NCBI RefSeq assembly: GCF_947488515.1
Contig: NZ_CANKZF010000002.1
Span: 124,001-188,000, forward strand
From: an uncultured Nocardioides sp.
Lineage (GTDB): Bacteria > Actinomycetota > Actinomycetes > Propionibacteriales > Nocardioidaceae
DNA: 64,000 nt
Direction: 5' to 3'
Positions 27,248 to 35,877 of the stretch are shown piece by piece. The position numbers and the translations under genes were made by a program. The first letter of the stretch is position 1. The number at the start of each line of letters is the position of its first letter. Under the pieces are notes generated by a model. That model ran no database searches and was not told the origin of the DNA. It saw only the letters and a list, made by a program, of their open reading frames with translations.

Positions 27248-29842
27248 ATGACCAAGCGCCAGCGGATCGTCGTCGTCGGGCACGGCATGGTGGGCCACCG
27301 GTTCGCCCAGGCCGCCGTCGAGCGCGGCCTCACCGAGACCCACGACGTCCTCGTGATCGGCGAGGAGCCGCGCGCGGCCTACGACCGGGTCGCCCTCACG
27401 AGCTGGTTCGGCTCCGGCTCCGACGCGCTGTCGCTGCTGCCCGGCGGGGAGTACGACAACCCGCGCGTGCGGCTGGTGCTCGACAGTGTCGTGACCGAGA
27501 TCGACCGCGTGGCGCGGACGGTCACCGTCGTGTCGCCGCCGTCGGCCGTGGACGACCTCCTGGCGAACCCGGGCGCCGTGACCGTCCACGAGTACGACGT
27601 GCTGGTGCTCGCCACGGGTGCGGCGCCGTTCGTACCGCCGGTCGAGGGCCGCGGCAAGGACGGCTGCTTCGTCTACCGCACCATCGAGGACCTCGAGGCG
27701 ATCCGGGCGGCCAGCGCCGCGGCGACCAGCGGTGTCGTGATCGGCGGCGGGCTGCTCGGCCTCGAGGCGGCCAACGCGCTCGTCCAGCTCGGCCTCGACA
27801 CGCACGTCGTCGAGATGGCTCCCCGGCTGATGCCGGTGCAGCTCGACGGCGCCGCCGGCGCCACGCTCGTGCGGCACATCGAGCGCCTCGGCGTCTCCGT
27901 GCACACCGGGATGGTGACCGAGGCCATTCTCGGAACGCACAGCGCGGGCGGGTCGTCCGTCACCGGGCTCCGGCTGCGGCAGGCCGGCACGGAGGAGGGC
28001 GCGCCGACCCAGGTCGTCGACGCCCAGGTGGTGGTCTTCTCCGCCGGCATCCGGCCGCGCGACGCCCTGGCCCGCGAGTGCGACCTCGAGGTGGCCCCGC
28101 GCGGCGGCGTGCTGGTCGACGAGCAGTGCCGCACCGCCGACCCGCACGTCTTCGCGATCGGCGAGTGCGCGGCGCCCGGCGGCACGATGTACGGCCTGGT
28201 CGCCCCGGGCTACGCGATGGCGGAGGTCGTGGTCGACGCGCTCCTCGACGGCCCCGGCGCCTTCACCGGGGCCGACATGTCGACCAAGCTCAAGCTCCTC
28301 GGCATCGACGTGGCGAGCTTCGGCGACGCGTTCGCGACGACCGACGGCGCGCTCGAGCTGACGTACGCCGACGCGGTCGCCGGCGTCTACAAGAAGCTCG
28401 TCGTGAGCGACGACGGTCGGCGGTTGCTCGGTGGGATCCTCGTGGGCGACGCGTCGGCGTACGGCGTGCTGCGGCCGATGGTCAGCAGCGGGCTCGCGCT
28501 GCCCGACAACCCCGAGCAGCTGATCCTGCCCGCCAGCAGCGGCGTGCAGCTCGGCATGCCCGACGAGGCGCAGGTCTGCTCGTGCAACGACGTGACGAAG
28601 GCCGACATCCTCCACGCCGTCACCGAGCAGGGTTGCGAGACCGTGGCTGACGTCAAGCAGTGCACGCGGGCGGGCTCGACCTGCGGCTCGTGCGTGGCGA
28701 CGGTGAAGAACGTCATCGAGGACCACTTCGCGAGCGTCGGCAAGGTCGTCGACAAGGGGCTGTGCGAGCACTTCCGGCTCACCCGGCAAGAGCTCTTCGA
28801 CGTCGTCGCGGTGCACGGCTACCGGCGCTTCGACGACATCGTCGCCGCCCACGGCACCGGCCGCGGTTGCGACGTCTGCAAACCCGCGATCGCCAGCATC
28901 CTGGCCAGCCAGACCAGCACCCACATCCTCGAACCGGCGACCGCCGAGCTGCAGGACACCAACGACGCCTATCTCGCGAACATCCAGCGCAACGGCACCT
29001 ACTCCGTCGTCCCGCGGATCCCCGGCGGCGAGATCACCCCCGACAAGCTCATCGTGATCGGCGAGGTGGCGCGCGACTACGGGCTCTACACGAAGATCAC
29101 CGGCGGGCAGCGCATCGACCTCTTCGGCGCCCGGATGGAGCAGCTGCCCGAGATCTGGCGGCGTCTGGTCGAGGCGGGCTTCGAGTCGGGGCACGCCTAC
29201 GGCAAGTCGCTGCGCACGGTGAAGTCGTGCGTCGGGTCGACCTGGTGCCGCTTCGGGGTGCAGGACTCGGTGGGTCTCGCGATCGCGCTGGAGCTGCGCT
29301 ACCGCGGCCTGCGCAGCCCCCACAAGCTCAAGGGCGGCGTCAGCGGCTGCGCCCGGGAGTGCGCCGAGGCGCGCGGCAAGGACTTCGGCGTGATCGCGAC
29401 GGAGAAGGGGTGGAACCTCTACGTCGGCGGCAACGGCGGTGCGACGCCGGCCCACGCCAAGCTGCTCGCGGGCGACCTGTCGACCGAGACGCTGGTCTCC
29501 TACCTCGACCGCTTCCTCATGTACTACGTCCGCACCGCCGACCGGCTCCAGCGCACCTCGACCTGGATCGACCAGCTCGACGGCGGCCTCGACCGGGTGC
29601 GGTCCGTCGTCGTCGACGACTCGCTCGGCCTCGGAGCGGAGCTCGAGGCGGAGATGGCGCGCCACGTCGGCGGCTACGAGGACGAGTGGCGCGCCACGCT
29701 CGAGGACCCGAGCAAGCTCGCCCGGTTCGTGACCTTCGTCAACGCGCCGGACACCCCGGACCCCTCCATCGCCTTCACGACCGAGCGCGACCAGATCCAG
29801 CCGATCGCCCCGGCCCGCATCCCCGTGGGAGCACCCGCATGA
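27248..29842 (+). CDS. nirB: Assimilatory nitrite reductase, large subunit
   Basis: 864 residues, normal for NirB. Reduces nitrite to ammonium with NAD(P)H. Order of parts: FAD/NAD domains (VVVGHGMVGHRFAQAA; VIGGGLLGLEAANAL near residue 165), two BFD-like [2Fe-2S] segments (CSCNDVTKADI ... CGSCVATVK near 445-485, then GCDVCKPAI), ferredoxin half-domain, and the siroheme/[4Fe-4S] site CVGSTWC ... SGCARECAEA (about 660-705). The ATG at 27248 is chosen over the longer frame because it starts the Rossmann fold. Overlaps nirD by 4 bases. Confidence 0.96.
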   Translation: MTKRQRIVVVGHGMVGHRFAQAAVERGLTETHDVLVIGEEPRAAYDRVALTSWFGSGSDALSLLPGGEYDNPRVRLVLDSVVTEIDRVARTVTVVSPPSAVDDLLANPGAVTVHEYDVLVLATGAAPFVPPVEGRGKDGCFVYRTIEDLEAIRAASAAATSGVVIGGGLLGLEAANALVQLGLDTHVVEMAPRLMPVQLDGAAGATLVRHIERLGVSVHTGMVTEAILGTHSAGGSSVTGLRLRQAGTEEGAPTQVVDAQVVVFSAGIRPRDALARECDLEVAPRGGVLVDEQCRTADPHVFAIGECAAPGGTMYGLVAPGYAMAEVVVDALLDGPGAFTGADMSTKLKLLGIDVASFGDAFATTDGALELTYADAVAGVYKKLVVSDDGRRLLGGILVGDASAYGVLRPMVSSGLALPDNPEQLILPASSGVQLGMPDEAQVCSCNDVTKADILHAVTEQGCETVADVKQCTRAGSTCGSCVATVKNVIEDHFASVGKVVDKGLCEHFRLTRQELFDVVAVHGYRRFDDIVAAHGTGRGCDVCKPAIASILASQTSTHILEPATAELQDTNDAYLANIQRNGTYSVVPRIPGGEITPDKLIVIGEVARDYGLYTKITGGQRIDLFGARMEQLPEIWRRLVEAGFESGHAYGKSLRTVKSCVGSTWCRFGVQDSVGLAIALELRYRGLRSPHKLKGGVSGCARECAEARGKDFGVIATEKGWNLYVGGNGGATPAHAKLLAGDLSTETLVSYLDRFLMYYVRTADRLQRTSTWIDQLDGGLDRVRSVVVDDSLGLGAELEAEMARHVGGYEDEWRATLEDPSKLARFVTFVNAPDTPDPSIAFTTERDQIQPIAPARIPVGAPA

Positions 29843-30189
29843 CCGCCGTCGCCGTCTCCCTGACCCCGGTGTGCGCGGTCGACGCGGTCCCGCTCGAGGG
29901 CGGCGTCGCCGCCCTGGTCGACGGCTCCGCCGTGGCGGTCTTCCGCTCCTTCGACGGGGAGGTGTTCGCCCTCTCCAACGTCGACCCCTTCAGCGGGGCG
30001 TCGGTGCTCTCGCGCGGCATCGTCGGCAGCCGCGGCGACGCGCCGGTGGTGAGCTCGCCGATGTACAAGCAGGCCTTCGACCTCCGCACCGGCGCCTGCC
30101 TCGACGACGCGACGGTGCGGGTGACGACGTACGACGTCGCGGTGGTCGACGGCGTCGTGCACGTCGGGCCGACGCGGGAGGTCGCGTGA
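29839..30189 (+). CDS. nirD: Nitrite reductase, small subunit
   Basis: 116 residues with the Rieske-type beta fold of NirD. As in other NirD proteins the Cys/His ligands of a true Rieske cluster are absent (PMYKQAFDLRTGACL at that region). Supports NirB function. Translationally coupled to nirB at ATGA and to the next gene at GTGA. Confidence 0.93.
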   Translation: MTAVAVSLTPVCAVDAVPLEGGVAALVDGSAVAVFRSFDGEVFALSNVDPFSGASVLSRGIVGSRGDAPVVSSPMYKQAFDLRTGACLDDATVRVTTYDVAVVDGVVHVGPTREVA

Positions 30190-31295
30190 GCCTTCCTCTC
30201 TCGGGATTCCGCATCGGGGTCACGGCTGCCCGCAAGGCCGAGGAGCAGGTGACCCTCCTGGAGCGCCGCGGCGCCACGGTCGAGTGGGCGGCGGCGCTGT
30301 CGCTCGAGCCCAACCACGTCGACCTCGGCGAGCTGCTGGCCGCGACCAAGGAGGTCATCCTCGGTCCGGTCGACCTGTTCCTCGCGACCACTGGCATCGG
30401 CATGAAGACCTGGCTGTCGGCGGCCACCGACGCCGGGTTGTACGACGACCTGGTCGCGGCGCTCGGCTCCGCGGAGATCCTGGCCCGCGGCCCGAAGAGC
30501 GTCGGCGTGCTGCGGGCCAACGGCCTGCGCGAGCTCTGGGCGCCGGAGTCGGAGTGCTTCGAGGACGTGCTCGCCCACCTCCGCGGCCGCGACCTCACCG
30601 GCAAGCGGATCGTCGTGCAGGAGCACGGCCAGTCGCTGTCGATGGCGGCCCACGCTCTCCGCCGGCAGGGGGCGTCGGTGGTGACGGTGCCGATCTACCG
30701 GGTGGCGTCGGCGGACGACCCGTCGCCGATGTTCCACCTGATCGACCTGATCGCCGACCGCGAGCTCGACGCGGTCACCTTCACCTCGGCGCCCGCGGTC
30801 GCCGCGCTGATGGAGGCCGCCTTCTCCGTCGGCCGCCGCGACGACGTGATCAGCGCCTTCCAGTCCGACGTCGTCGCGTCCTGCGTCGGCCCGGTCACCG
30901 CGGCTGCCTTCGAGATGTGGGGCGTCCCGACGATCGTCCCCGACCGCTCCCGCCTGGCCGGGATGGTCAAGCAGCTGGAGACCGAGCTCCCGACGCGGCG
31001 GGACGGGATCGACGTACGCCTCGCGGACGGGCGGACCCTCATCGTCCACACCGACTCGCTGCTGCTCGACGGGGTGCCGGTCGAGCTGTCACCCGCGCCG
31101 CTGTCGGTGCTTCTGTCGCTCCTCGTGAACCCCGGCCACGTGGTGTCCCGCCGGGCGCTCCTGGCCGCGCTGCCGTCCGGCCAGGCCGGGTCCGAGCACG
31201 CCGTCGAGATGGCCGTGGCCCGGCTGCGCGCCGCGATCGGGACGAAGGCCGTGCTCACGGTGGTGAAGCGGGGCTACCGGCTCGCGGTGGGGTGA
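30186..31295 (+). CDS. nnaR: Uroporphyrinogen-III synthase-like regulator with C-terminal winged helix (NnaR-type)
   Basis: 369 residues. Residues about 5-255 have the HemD fold (FRIGVTAARKAEEQVTLLERRGATVEW; VTFTSAPAVAALM). Residues about 275-369 form an OmpR/PhoB-type winged helix (SPAPLSVLLSLLVNPGHVVSRRALLAAL, AVARLRAAIGTKAVLTVVKRGYRL). This fusion matches NnaR of Streptomyces and mycobacteria, which co-activates nitrate/nitrite genes with GlnR. A remaining synthase activity for siroheme supply is possible but unproven. The GTG start overlaps the nirD stop. Confidence 0.85.
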   Translation: MSLPLSGFRIGVTAARKAEEQVTLLERRGATVEWAAALSLEPNHVDLGELLAATKEVILGPVDLFLATTGIGMKTWLSAATDAGLYDDLVAALGSAEILARGPKSVGVLRANGLRELWAPESECFEDVLAHLRGRDLTGKRIVVQEHGQSLSMAAHALRRQGASVVTVPIYRVASADDPSPMFHLIDLIADRELDAVTFTSAPAVAALMEAAFSVGRRDDVISAFQSDVVASCVGPVTAAAFEMWGVPTIVPDRSRLAGMVKQLETELPTRRDGIDVRLADGRTLIVHTDSLLLDGVPVELSPAPLSVLLSLLVNPGHVVSRRALLAALPSGQAGSEHAVEMAVARLRAAIGTKAVLTVVKRGYRLAVG

Positions 31296-31347
31296 CGGTG
31301 CGGCGCGCCCCCGGCAGTGAGCCGACGCCGATCGTGCGTGTTCCGTC

Positions 31348-31788
31348 CTACTGCTGGGATGCCATCTGGTCGGCCGTGAGGCCGAGCTGAGCCATCATGG
31401 ATCCGGTGTCGAAGTACGTCTTCTGACTCTGGACCTTGCCGTTCTTGAACTCCATGACGTCACAGAGCTGCAGGGTCATCGACCGCCCGGTGGCGGGGAT
31501 GTCGCCCATGCTCGTCACCAGGGTCCCCGTGTGGGTGCCCCGTCCGGTGAACTCGACGACCACGTAGTCGCCCGACGCGATCACCCGGTCCACCGTCACC
31601 TTGCCGTCCGGGAAGCCGTCGGCCCACATCGTGTTGTACGCGTGTGAACCCTCGATGCCCTCGAACCTGTCTCCCGAGCCGACGATGGTGATCGTCGCGT
31701 CCGGGGCCGTCGCCTCGGCCATCTCGTCGAAGTTCCGCTCGTTCCATGCTTCGTGCAACCTGCGTGCGAGGTCTGCGTTGTCTGCCAT
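31348..31788 (-). CDS. SnoaL/ester-cyclase-like protein (NTF2 fold)
   Basis: 146 residues in the NTF2-like pattern: ADLARRLHEAWNERNFDEM at the start and MEFKNGKVQSQKTYFDTGSMMAQLGL at the end, characteristic of SnoaL-like polyketide cyclases and many uncharacterised small-ligand proteins. No polyketide genes are near. It converges with nnaR; the intervening 52 bases hold nothing notable. Confidence 0.8.
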   Translation of the reverse strand: MADNADLARRLHEAWNERNFDEMAEATAPDATITIVGSGDRFEGIEGSHAYNTMWADGFPDGKVTVDRVIASGDYVVVEFTGRGTHTGTLVTSMGDIPATGRSMTLQLCDVMEFKNGKVQSQKTYFDTGSMMAQLGLTADQMASQQ

Positions 31789-31904
31789 CTGAGCCTCCGC
31801 TCCGGCGCCAGCTCACTCGACCTCACGCTAGACCCGACACCACGCGATTCTCCCGGTGTCTAGACCGATCCGTGGGTATCGTCGACGGGAACGAGGTGAG
31901 CGTG

Positions 31905-32129
31905 ATGTTCAGGTCCCGGTACATGCCCTGCGGCGAGTGCGGCGCGTCGGTCGACCGGACGGTGCTGCGGGAGCACGAGTGTTCCTCCGAGCGCCGGACC
32001 GACTTCGAGATGTTCGGCCTGCGGGGCGAGGTCGCGCAGCTGGAGTCGGGCATGCGCCACTACCTCGCCACGACTGCCGGGCGGTTCGAGACCTGGCTCG
32101 CCGCGCGTCACGTCCGCGGCTGGTCCTGA
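31905..32129 (+). CDS. Small protein with zinc-ribbon-like N-terminus
   Basis: 74 residues. MPCGECGASVDRTVLREHEC gives a CxxC...HxC set that could bind zinc. The rest is helical and contains a conserved-looking tail FETWLAARHVRGWS. The ATG at 31905 has GAGG about 8 bases before it; longer frames upstream lack coding character. Function unknown. Confidence 0.6.
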   Translation: MFRSRYMPCGECGASVDRTVLREHECSSERRTDFEMFGLRGEVAQLESGMRHYLATTAGRFETWLAARHVRGWS

Positions 32130-32192
32130 CCGGGTCTTGCGGCGTCCTCGCGTGCGGCTGACGATGGTCGGGAGTCCGCACACGGGAGGTGC

Positions 32193-32675
32193 GTGGTGGC
32201 CGGTAACCGGGTCGTGGCACCCAGCGCGGAGGACGTGCTCGCCCTGAAGGGCAGATCGGTCGGCCCCTCCGACTGGCTGGTCGTCGAGCAGGACCGCGTG
32301 GACGCGTTCGCCCGCTCGGTCGACGACTGGCACTGGGCGCACAACGACGTCGAGGTCGCGTCGCGCGGACCGTTCGGCGGCCCCATCGGGCACGCACACC
32401 TGACGTTGGGCCTGGTTCCGCACCTGTTCGCGTCCCTCGTCGTCCTCGCCGAGGGCGAGGACGCGATGTTCTACGGCTACAACCGGGTGCGGTTCCCCAC
32501 CGCCCTGCCCGTCGGCTCCGCCATTCGGATGCACGCCGACCTCGTCGACGTGGTCGACATCGGCGGCGGTGAGCAGCTGACCGTGGACCTCACCGTCGAG
32601 ATCGACGGCGTCGAGCGTCCGGCGTGCGTGGCCCAGGCGCTCTTCCGGCACTACCCGGTACGAGCTCCGGACTGA
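32193..32675 (+). CDS. MaoC-like hot-dog-fold dehydratase
   Basis: 160 residues with the MaoC signature region DDWHWAHNDVEVASRGPFGG followed by GHAHLTLGLVPHL, the hydratase-2 motif in slightly altered form. Such proteins hydrate enoyl-CoA or act in steroid and fatty-acid metabolism. GTG start, with GGGAGG 6 bases upstream. Stands alone. Confidence 0.8.
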   Translation: MVAGNRVVAPSAEDVLALKGRSVGPSDWLVVEQDRVDAFARSVDDWHWAHNDVEVASRGPFGGPIGHAHLTLGLVPHLFASLVVLAEGEDAMFYGYNRVRFPTALPVGSAIRMHADLVDVVDIGGGEQLTVDLTVEIDGVERPACVAQALFRHYPVRAPD

Positions 32676-32692
32676 GGACTGCCGCCGCGGCC

Positions 32693-32698
32693 TAGGGT
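32693..32698 (+). promoter_or_regulatory. -10 element (TAGGGT) of leaderless arr
   Basis: TAGGGT ends 6 bases before the GTG start of arr at 32705, so the mRNA probably begins at the start codon. No ribosome-binding site is present. Confidence 0.5.
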
Positions 32699-32704
32699 GG
32701 GACG

Positions 32705-33115
32705 GTGAGCGACGTGCTGGACGACGGGCCGTTCTTCCACGGCACCAAGGCCGACCTGCAGCCGGGTGACCTGCTGACCGCGGGATTCCGGTCGAACTAC
32801 CGGCCCGAGGTGGTGATGAACCACATCTACTTCACCGCGCTGCACGACGGCGCGGGCCTGGCCGCCGAGCTCGCGGCAGGTCACGGCGAGCCGCGCGTGT
32901 ACGAGGTCGAGCCGACCGGCGCCTTCGAGGACGACCCCAACGTCACCGACAAGAAGTTCCCCGGCAACCCGACGCGGTCCTACCGCAGCACCGAGCCGAT
33001 CCGCGTCGTCGGCGAGGTGGAGGACTGGCCGCGGCTGGCACCGGAGGCCCTGCAGGCATGGCGCGACCGGCTGCGGGTGATCCTCGAGGAGGAGCGCGGC
33101 GAGATCATCAACTGA
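32705..33115 (+). CDS. arr: NAD+:rifamycin ADP-ribosyltransferase
   Basis: 136 residues, the full length of the Arr family. Hallmarks: FFHGTKADLQPGDLL with the conserved His, NHIYFTAL with the Tyr, and GAFEDDPNVTDKKFPGNPT with the Asp; the trio corresponds to His19/Tyr49/Asp84 of the M. smegmatis enzyme. It ADP-ribosylates rifampicin on the ansa chain and gives resistance in known hosts. It is a chromosomal single gene with base composition like its neighbours and no mobile element, so it looks intrinsic. Confidence 0.93.
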   Translation: MSDVLDDGPFFHGTKADLQPGDLLTAGFRSNYRPEVVMNHIYFTALHDGAGLAAELAAGHGEPRVYEVEPTGAFEDDPNVTDKKFPGNPTRSYRSTEPIRVVGEVEDWPRLAPEALQAWRDRLRVILEEERGEIIN

Positions 33116-33163
33116 CCCTGCGCCGGGTCGGACAACCGATGGCCGCCCGGCCTCGTGGCTGCC

Positions 33164-33169
33164 TAGGGT
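33164..33169 (+). promoter_or_regulatory. -10 element (TAGGGT) of leaderless VOC gene
   Basis: Same TAGGGT hexamer as upstream of arr, 6 bases before the ATG at 33176. Confidence 0.5.
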
Positions 33170-33175
33170 GCCCAG

Positions 33176-33856
33176 ATGGTCGTACGACTCCACGCTCTGA
33201 CCGTCCTCGCCTCGGACCCCGAGGCCCTCGCCTCGTTCTGGGGCGACCTCCTCGGCTGGGAGCGCGCGGGGCTCGACCTGCTGCCGGACGCCGATGCACC
33301 GATGCGTCTGTCGTTCGAGGCTGCGGACCTGCCGCGGGCCCGGCTGAACCAGGTCCACCTCCACCTGACCAGCTACACCGCGTCGCAGGACGCGAACGTC
33401 GCCCGCGTGCTCGAGCTGGGTGGGTCGCACCTCGACGTCGGGCAGCTGCCCGAGGAGGACCACGTCGTGCTCGCCGACCCGGAGGGCAACGAGTTCTGTG
33501 TCATCGAGGAGACCAACAACTGGCTGGCCGGCATGGGGTTCCTCGGCGAGATCGCAGCCGACGGAACGCGGGAGGTCGGCCTCTTCTGGGCAGCCGCCCT
33601 CGACTGGCCGCTGGTCCACGACGAGGACGGCGAGACCGCGATCCAACCGCCGGAGGGCGGGATGAGGATCGCCTGGGGTGGCCCGCCGCTCAACGAGCGC
33701 GCCGACCGGAACCGGATGCACCTCGTCCTGGTCGCCGAAGACGTCGACGCCGAGGTCGAGCGGCTCGTGTCCCTCGGTGCCTCCGTCGTGACGAAGGGCG
33801 CCGACGTCGAGATGGCCGACCCGGACGGGAACGAGTTCCGCCTCCGCCAGGGCTGA
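33176..33856 (+). CDS. VOC family protein with two glyoxalase-like modules
   Basis: 226 residues made of two related halves of about 110. Each ends in a similar phrase: VLADPEGNEFCVIE and MADPDGNEFRLRQG. The arrangement is typical of Glyoxalase_6-type proteins in actinobacteria, whose substrates are unknown. The 3' end lies inside a bidirectional terminator shared with the converging symporter gene. Confidence 0.85.
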   Translation: MVVRLHALTVLASDPEALASFWGDLLGWERAGLDLLPDADAPMRLSFEAADLPRARLNQVHLHLTSYTASQDANVARVLELGGSHLDVGQLPEEDHVVLADPEGNEFCVIEETNNWLAGMGFLGEIAADGTREVGLFWAAALDWPLVHDEDGETAIQPPEGGMRIAWGGPPLNERADRNRMHLVLVAEDVDAEVERLVSLGASVVTKGADVEMADPDGNEFRLRQG

Positions 33857-33947
33857 CCGCCGCACGTGCGGCGGGTGTGGCCCCCGCAGGCCGCGATCGA
33901 GGGCCAGGACCGCCGCACGTGCGCGGGGGTCGCGCGCGGCGGTCAGC
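33852..33947. terminator. Bidirectional terminator between convergent genes
   Basis: A 12-bp inverted repeat (GCTGACCGCCGC at 33852-33863, its complement at 33936-33947) includes the stop codons of both converging genes. Inside it an 18-bp perfect palindrome (33857-33874) and a copy of its core CCGCCGCACGTGCG (33910-33923) allow alternative hairpins. Confidence 0.6.
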
Positions 33948-35457
33948 GCTGGAGCTCGACGGCCTCGGGGGTGTGGAGGCGGACCATGAAGCGGCCGGCG
34001 TGGGCGGGCACGGAGTCCCGGGTGAGCTTGGAGACCACGACCATCGTGAGGAAGGACGCCGGAACCGACCAGGCGGCGGGTTGCCCCAGCATGGCCGAGG
34101 CCCAGCCGGGGGAGGGGGACGTGGCCAGCGTCCACGCCACGGCGAAGCCCGAGCCCAGCCCACCCACGAGCAGCCCGGCGACGGCGCCGACCGGCGTCAG
34201 CCCGCGCCACCAGATCCCGAGCATCAGCAGCGGAGCGAAGGTGGATGCGGTCACCGCGAACGCCAGGCCGACGGTGCGCGCGACGGCGACGTCCTGGGCG
34301 GGCAGCGACAGCAGGAGGGGTACGACGACCGCGATCGCGGCCGCGACCCGGAAGGCTGCCACCCCGCCGAGCCGGTACCGGCCCCACCGCCGGCCGGTCA
34401 CGTCCTGCGACAGCACGCCGGCCACCGCGATCGTGAGGCCCGAGCTGGTGGAGAGGAAGGCGGCGAAGGCGCCGGCGGTGACGAGGCCGGTCAGCACCGC
34501 GCCCACCGCGCCACCCACCATCAGCGACGGCAGCTCGAGCACGAGCACGTCCGACCTGCCGTCGATGAGCGACGGGGCGTAGATGCGGCCGAGGGCGGCG
34601 TACACCGGCGGCAGGACGTAGAAGATGCCCAGCAGCCCGAGCACCGCGAGCGTCGTACGACGGGCCGCGCGGCCATCGGGGTTGGTGTAGAACCGCACGA
34701 CCACGTGTGGCAGGCCCATGGTGCCGAGGAACGTCGCGATGATGAGGGAGTACGTCGTGTAGAGCCCGATGCCGCCACCGGGGGAGGCCAGCGGGATCGA
34801 CCACGAGCGCGGGGCGGCTGCGGCGGGGTCGGCCGCCCCGTCGGCCAGCCAGACGGCCAGCAGCACGAAGACCGGCACCAGCAGGGCGGTCAGCTTGAGC
34901 CAGTACTGGAAGGCCTGGACGAAGGTGATCGACCGCATCCCGCCCGGGCTCACCGACGCGAGCACCACGATCGCGACGACCAGCGAGCCCGCCCACGGTG
35001 GCGCGCCGATGGTGGCGCGCAGCGTCACGCCCGCGCCCTGGAACTGCGGCAGCAGGTAGAGCCAGCCGATCGCGACGACCAGCACCGAGCAGAGCTTGCG
35101 CACGCCCCGCGACCCCAGCCGCGCCTCGGCGAAGTCGGGCAGCGTGTAGGCGCCCGAGCGACGCAGGGGGGCGGCGACGAGCACCAGCAGGACGAGGTAG
35201 CCCGCGGTCCAGCCGATCGGGTACCAGAGCATCTCGGCGCCGAAGGTCAGCAGCAGCCCGGCGACGCCGAGGAACGAAGCGGCGGAGAGGTACTCCCCGC
35301 CGATCGCGCTCGCGTTGAGCCGCGGCCGCACGGTCCGCGAGGCGACGAAGAAGTCGCTCGTCGTGCGCGAGATCCGCAGCCCCCACGTGCCGATCACCAG
35401 GGTCGCGATCGAGACGAGCACGACGGCGACGACGCCCGGCACGACGTCGGTGCTCAC
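33943..35457 (-). CDS. Sodium:solute (monocarboxylate/acetate-type) symporter
   Basis: 504 residues, about 13 membrane segments, SSS family. The region NASAIGGEYLSAASFLGVAG aligns with the GDYMSAASFLG segment of the first symporter, so the two are paralogues. It is coupled (4-base overlap) to a small membrane protein like the first, and sits downstream of a LytTR/LytS pair. The likely substrate is a monocarboxylate such as acetate, pyruvate or propionate. Confidence 0.9.
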   Translation of the reverse strand: MSTDVVPGVVAVVLVSIATLVIGTWGLRISRTTSDFFVASRTVRPRLNASAIGGEYLSAASFLGVAGLLLTFGAEMLWYPIGWTAGYLVLLVLVAAPLRRSGAYTLPDFAEARLGSRGVRKLCSVLVVAIGWLYLLPQFQGAGVTLRATIGAPPWAGSLVVAIVVLASVSPGGMRSITFVQAFQYWLKLTALLVPVFVLLAVWLADGAADPAAAAPRSWSIPLASPGGGIGLYTTYSLIIATFLGTMGLPHVVVRFYTNPDGRAARRTTLAVLGLLGIFYVLPPVYAALGRIYAPSLIDGRSDVLVLELPSLMVGGAVGAVLTGLVTAGAFAAFLSTSSGLTIAVAGVLSQDVTGRRWGRYRLGGVAAFRVAAAIAVVVPLLLSLPAQDVAVARTVGLAFAVTASTFAPLLMLGIWWRGLTPVGAVAGLLVGGLGSGFAVAWTLATSPSPGWASAMLGQPAAWSVPASFLTMVVVSKLTRDSVPAHAGRFMVRLHTPEAVELQR

Positions 35458-35867
35458 CCGGGGTCCCCGTCAGGGCCGTCGGGGGCGTCGGACCCCACCG
35501 ACCCCACCAGGTCGGCGAAGTCGCGCTCGTGGTCCTCGGCGCGCCGGATGTAGAACCAGCCGAGCACCACCAGCCACGGGTAGGCGAGCACCCCGAGCAG
35601 CAGCCAGGCCAGCGGCATCTGCCCCACCCGCTCGTCGCCGAGCGAGGGGAAGAGGTGGAAGAGCAGCGGCAGCATCCCGATCGTGAGCGCCAGCGCGGCC
35701 AGCACCCGCAGCGCGAGGAAGAGCTGCTCGCGCAGCAGCGAGCGCATGAAGACCTCGCCCAGCGCGGTCTCCGCGTCGATCTCCCGCGTGCCCACCGGGC
35801 GTACGACGTCCGCGCGTCGCCGCGGCGGTCCGGTCACCCGGACCCGCGGAGGCGGCTGGTCGCTCAC
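35454..35867 (-). CDS. Small membrane protein partnered with the symporter
   Basis: 137 residues with two membrane segments (about LFLALRVLAALALTIGMLPLLF and PLAWLLLGVLAYPWLVVLGWFY). Position and topology equal those of the DUF485 gene of the first symporter operon, but similarity is weak. The segment RRAEDHERDFADLV near the C-terminus is typical of this partner class. Overlaps the symporter by 4 bases. Confidence 0.75.
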   Translation of the reverse strand: MSDQPPPRVRVTGPPRRRADVVRPVGTREIDAETALGEVFMRSLLREQLFLALRVLAALALTIGMLPLLFHLFPSLGDERVGQMPLAWLLLGVLAYPWLVVLGWFYIRRAEDHERDFADLVGSVGSDAPDGPDGDPG

Positions 35868-35877
35868 GGCTCGGGCC

